DNA of 7,933 nucleotides from Bacteroidota bacterium (GTDB lineage Bacteria; Bacteroidota; Bacteroidia; Bacteroidales; VadinHA17), in NCBI GenBank assembly GCA_006227095.1, contig SBFZ01000312.1, forward strand, positions 1 through 7,933. The letters are read 5' to 3'. Each line of letters begins with the position of its first letter. Positions within the stretch are counted from its first letter, which is position 1. Of the stretch, positions 5,626-7,933 are shown one piece after another. The translations under genes and the position numbers were made by a program. The notes beneath the pieces were generated by a model, which was not told the origin of the DNA, did not search any database, and saw nothing but the letters and a program-made list of their open reading frames with translations.

Positions 5626-6741
5626 TTACTCTTCTTTCATTACTTTCATCTGGTGGGCTATCGATTCCTGGTGGATCGCCTCAAGGATGGTACTGATGAA
5701 TTCAGGGGTGAGTCCTTTTCTTACACCCTTGTCAACTGCGTTATCCTTGACCTCGCGCCAGCGGGTACTCTGGAGAATTGTAATGTTATGTTCCTTTTTG
5801 TACCGGCCAATGGTTTCAGCCACCTGCATCCTGCTCTCAAGAATATCGAGCAGCAGGTTGTCATAGACGTCAATCTGGCTCCGGAGTTCCTCTATTGTCT
5901 CAATGAAATCAGGATCATCAGTTGAAGGAGACCTCAGCACCAGGCTTCCCAGTACATTCATAAGCTCCACCGGGGTGATCTGCTGTTTACGGTCGCTCAT
6001 TGCCGATGGGGGATCAATATGACTCTCAATCATCAGCCCGTCATAGTTCAGATCCATCGCCTTCTGGGAGAGATCTCCTATGAAAGCGCTGTCGCCGCCC
6101 ATGTGGCTCGGGTCACATATTAGGGGTATGCCGGGGATACGCTGACGGAGCTCAATGGCTATCTGCCACCGGGGCTGATTCCGGAATGAGCTCTTCTCCC
6201 ACGTTGAGAATCCGCGATGCACGGCAGCAAGCCTGCTGATACCGGCGCGACTGAGACGCTCGATGGCCCCTATCCATAGCTCCAGGTCAGGATTGACCGG
6301 GTTTTTGACAAATACCATAACGTCAGCATCCCTGAGCGCCGAGGCTATCTCCTGAAGGGCAAAGGGGTTCACGCTGGTACGGGCACCTATCCAGACTGCA
6401 TCCACCCCATGCTTAAGTGCTTCATAAACATGTCTTTCCGTAGCAACTTCCACTGCAACCGGAAGGTTATAGGTCTCCCTGACCTGCCTTAGCCATTTGA
6501 GTCCTGCTGACCCCACCCCCTCGAACTGGCCAGGTCGTGTGCGGGGTTTCCAGATACCGGCACGGAAAAGATCAACACGACCGGAAGCAGCCAGGGCTGC
6601 AGCTGTTGTCATTACCTGCTCTTCGCTTTCTGCGCTGCAGGGCCCGGCAATCACCAGTGGCCGTTTTTTATAGACAGACCATTCATCTATCGGGGAGATC
6701 TGCAGCCTTTCCCTTGCAATTGTAAGTTTATCAGAGTTCAT
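5626..6741 (-). CDS. aroF: Bifunctional DAHP synthase (type I-beta) / chorismate mutase (AroQ)
   Basis: The 371-residue fusion catalyses two steps. Residues about 1-268 are a DAHP synthase, which condenses phosphoenolpyruvate with erythrose 4-phosphate. Visible motifs are the metal ligand Cys35 (AGPCSAES), KPRT (65-68), GARTS (119-123), the metal ligand His213 (PSHMGG), Glu239 (MIES) and Asp250 (AMSD). Residues about 280-371 are an AroQ chorismate mutase, converting chorismate to prephenate. By alignment with E. coli CM, Arg287, Arg304, Lys315, Arg327, Ser360 and Gln364 match Arg11, Arg28, Lys39, Arg51, Ser84 and Gln88, whereas the Glu52 position is Trp328. There is no N-terminal ferredoxin-like regulatory domain. 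In the Prevotella nigrescens fusion of this architecture, the mutase domain mediates inhibition by prephenate; the same control is likely here. It lies 15 bases after tyrA, with no Shine-Dalgarno site. Confidence 0.95.
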   Translation of the reverse strand: MNSDKLTIARERLQISPIDEWSVYKKRPLVIAGPCSAESEEQVMTTAAALAASGRVDLFRAGIWKPRTRPGQFEGVGSAGLKWLRQVRETYNLPVAVEVATERHVYEALKHGVDAVWIGARTSVNPFALQEIASALRDADVMVFVKNPVNPDLELWIGAIERLSRAGISRLAAVHRGFSTWEKSSFRNQPRWQIAIELRQRIPGIPLICDPSHMGGDSAFIGDLSQKAMDLNYDGLMIESHIDPPSAMSDRKQQITPVELMNVLGSLVLRSPSTDDPDFIETIEELRSQIDVYDNLLLDILESRMQVAETIGRYKKEHNITILQSTRWREVKDNAVDKGVRKGLTPEFISTILEAIHQESIAHQMKVMKEE

Positions 6742-6756
6742 TTTATTATCATTGCT

Positions 6757-7608
6757 TTATTTTAGAATATTCCCTATCTGGTTTGCTGATCTCATCAGCT
6801 TCCTGAGTTCCTCTCCGTCTCCGTTCTGAATATGCTGTCTGAAGAGACGCATCTTTTCAATGTAGGTATCTATCACCTCCAGGATCGGGCCTGAGTTTCC
6901 TGTGAATATCGGGGCCCATGTCTCGGCATTGCTCTTTGAAAGACGCACCGTACTTTCAAAACCACCGGCGGCAAGAGACATGATATTCCGCGCGTCCTTC
7001 TCCTTGTCAAGCACACAGAGTGCCAGGGCAAATGAGGTGATGTGGGATATGTGGGAAACATATGCCACATGAACATCATGCTCACGGGAGTCCATATACT
7101 GGATCTTCATGTTGAAGGACTGCAGCAGCGCGGTGACCTTCTCAAGGGCATCCTCGTCACTTTTTTCAGGATCACATATGATTGCAATCCTGTCAGCGAA
7201 AAGAGTGTCAAGAGCAGCAGCCGGACCGGAGTGTTCTGTGCCGGCCATGGGATGTGCTGCCACATATCTGCCTCTTGCCGGATGCCTTTCAGCCACCGCG
7301 GAAATGTCTGCCTTGGTTGATCCCATATCAGTTACCACTTTGCCCGTTCCGGCTATCATATCAAGAATTCCCGGAAGCAGACGGCAGTTTGCGTCAACCG
7401 GGGCACAAAGTATTATGATATCAGATTTCTCCACGGCTTCATCCAGGGGAAGGAACTCATCAGCCAGCCCCCTGTACATGGCAATAGTACAGTGATGAGG
7501 ATTGGCATCGACACCAATGATCTTCCCGGCAAATCCGTTAAACCTGAGGCCTCGCGCAAGCGATCCTCCTATCAGCCCGAGTCCGGCAATGCAAATGTTT
7601 GAAGTCAT
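6757..7608 (-). CDS. tyrA: Prephenate dehydrogenase, without ACT domain
   Basis: The 283-residue cytoplasmic enzyme oxidatively decarboxylates prephenate to 4-hydroxyphenylpyruvate on the tyrosine branch. An N-terminal Rossmann fold shows G-L-G-L-I-G-G-S (9-16) and Asp34 at the end of the second strand, which favours NAD over NADP. Ser97 (GSTK) and the catalytic His119 in AHPMAGTE are present, followed by the helical dimerisation domain with H-x-x-x-V-S-H-x-x-H (180-189) and Arg222 in the GGFESTVRL segment. The protein ends at the catalytic core. It lacks the C-terminal ACT domain of many Gram-positive TyrA proteins and any fused chorismate mutase, consistent with the mutase being carried by the next gene. 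The start overlaps the aminotransferase stop as ATGA (7608-7605), so translation is probably coupled. Confidence 0.94.
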   Translation of the reverse strand: MTSNICIAGLGLIGGSLARGLRFNGFAGKIIGVDANPHHCTIAMYRGLADEFLPLDEAVEKSDIIILCAPVDANCRLLPGILDMIAGTGKVVTDMGSTKADISAVAERHPARGRYVAAHPMAGTEHSGPAAALDTLFADRIAIICDPEKSDEDALEKVTALLQSFNMKIQYMDSREHDVHVAYVSHISHITSFALALCVLDKEKDARNIMSLAAGGFESTVRLSKSNAETWAPIFTGNSGPILEVIDTYIEKMRLFRQHIQNGDGEELRKLMRSANQIGNILK

Positions 7609-7933
7609 ATTTTTTCCGGTTTGTCTATTGTTGTCCTGAACCTTTGTCCCCCCCTGACCCGCTTCAGGGCTTTTTCAAGCAATTCCTCGTCGGCGCAGAG
7701 CGAAATTCTTAAATAGCGGCGGCCATTTTCTCCGAACACAGAGCCTGGGGTGATGAAAAGGTGGCTCCCGTGAAGCAGTTTTTCTGTAAGCTCCTCCGCA
7801 TCGCTGTAACTGTCAGGAACGCGACCCCAGAGGAACAGTCCTGACTGGCCGGGACTGAAGGTGCATGAAAGCGAATGCATTATCTCAGCTGCCAGTTTAC
7901 GTCGCCGCAGGTAGGAAGCATTCAGAGCCGTGT
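7605..7933 (-). CDS. PLP-dependent class I/II aminotransferase, C-terminal part only
   Basis: The frame enters from the right edge and runs 108 residues to a TGA at 7607-7605; an ATG at 7880 is internal, not the start. The visible part is the C-terminal small domain of a fold-type I aminotransferase. Q-S-G-L-F-L-W-G is followed by H-x-F-I-T-P-G-S-V-F-G-x-N-G and then R-Y-L-R-I-S-L. The second Arg of the last motif (codon 7707-7709) is the expected substrate-carboxylate-binding Arg, equivalent to Arg386 of aspartate aminotransferase. The PLP lysine lies outside the window. Its place before tyrA and aroF suggests it transaminates 4-hydroxyphenylpyruvate or phenylpyruvate to tyrosine or phenylalanine. 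Generic annotation could equally call it an aspartate or LL-diaminopimelate-like aminotransferase. It overlaps tyrA by 4 bases. Confidence 0.88.
   Translation of the reverse strand, partial: TALNASYLRRRKLAAEIMHSLSCTFSPGQSGLFLWGRVPDSYSDAEELTEKLLHGSHLFITPGSVFGENGRRYLRISLCADEELLEKALKRVRGGQRFRTTIDKPEKI

Overview
The window looks like chromosomal DNA from a member of the Bacteroidota, probably an uncultured Bacteroidales-like lineage. Three things point there. DAHP synthase carries a C-terminal chorismate mutase, the arrangement known from Prevotella and Porphyromonas. It sits in an aminotransferase-tyrA-aroF-aroA cluster. A promoter matching the Bacteroidota pattern TTG-N21-TAnnTTTG lies before the plus-strand operon. 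No RNA gene, mobile element, CRISPR array or pseudogene was found.

Left edge (1-777, minus): the N-terminal 259 residues of a predicted lipoprotein with four Asp-box (BNR/Ycf48-like) motifs; its C-terminus lies outside the window. A 351-base divergent intergenic region (778-1128) follows. It holds the promoter of the next operon and a small hairpin/T-tract that would act as a terminator only for leftward transcription.

Centre (1129-4263, plus): a compact three-gene operon encoding a secreted, C-terminally membrane-anchored protein with three NEW3/Ig-like repeats, an ABC ATPase, and a six-helix ABC-2 permease. The second and third genes are joined by a 2-bp gap and an 8-bp overlap, and all three have near-perfect Shine-Dalgarno sequences. 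Together they look like one exporter or membrane-remodelling ABC system with an extracytoplasmic partner. Its substrate cannot be read from the sequence.

Right (4297-7933, minus): an aromatic amino acid cluster transcribed leftward, in order aminotransferase (partial, entering from the right edge), tyrA, bifunctional aroF/chorismate mutase and aroA. These genes cover entry to the shikimate pathway (DAHP synthase), its sixth step (EPSP synthase), chorismate to prephenate, prephenate to 4-hydroxyphenylpyruvate, and probably the final transamination. aroB, aroC, aroD, aroE and aroK are not in the window. The aro cluster converges on the ABC operon across only 33 bases, with no convincing terminator.

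The points most worth a second look are the ABC/NEW3 trio, the contrast between strong Shine-Dalgarno sites in that operon and their absence elsewhere, and a divergent phosphoenolpyruvate-site loop in the EPSP synthase.
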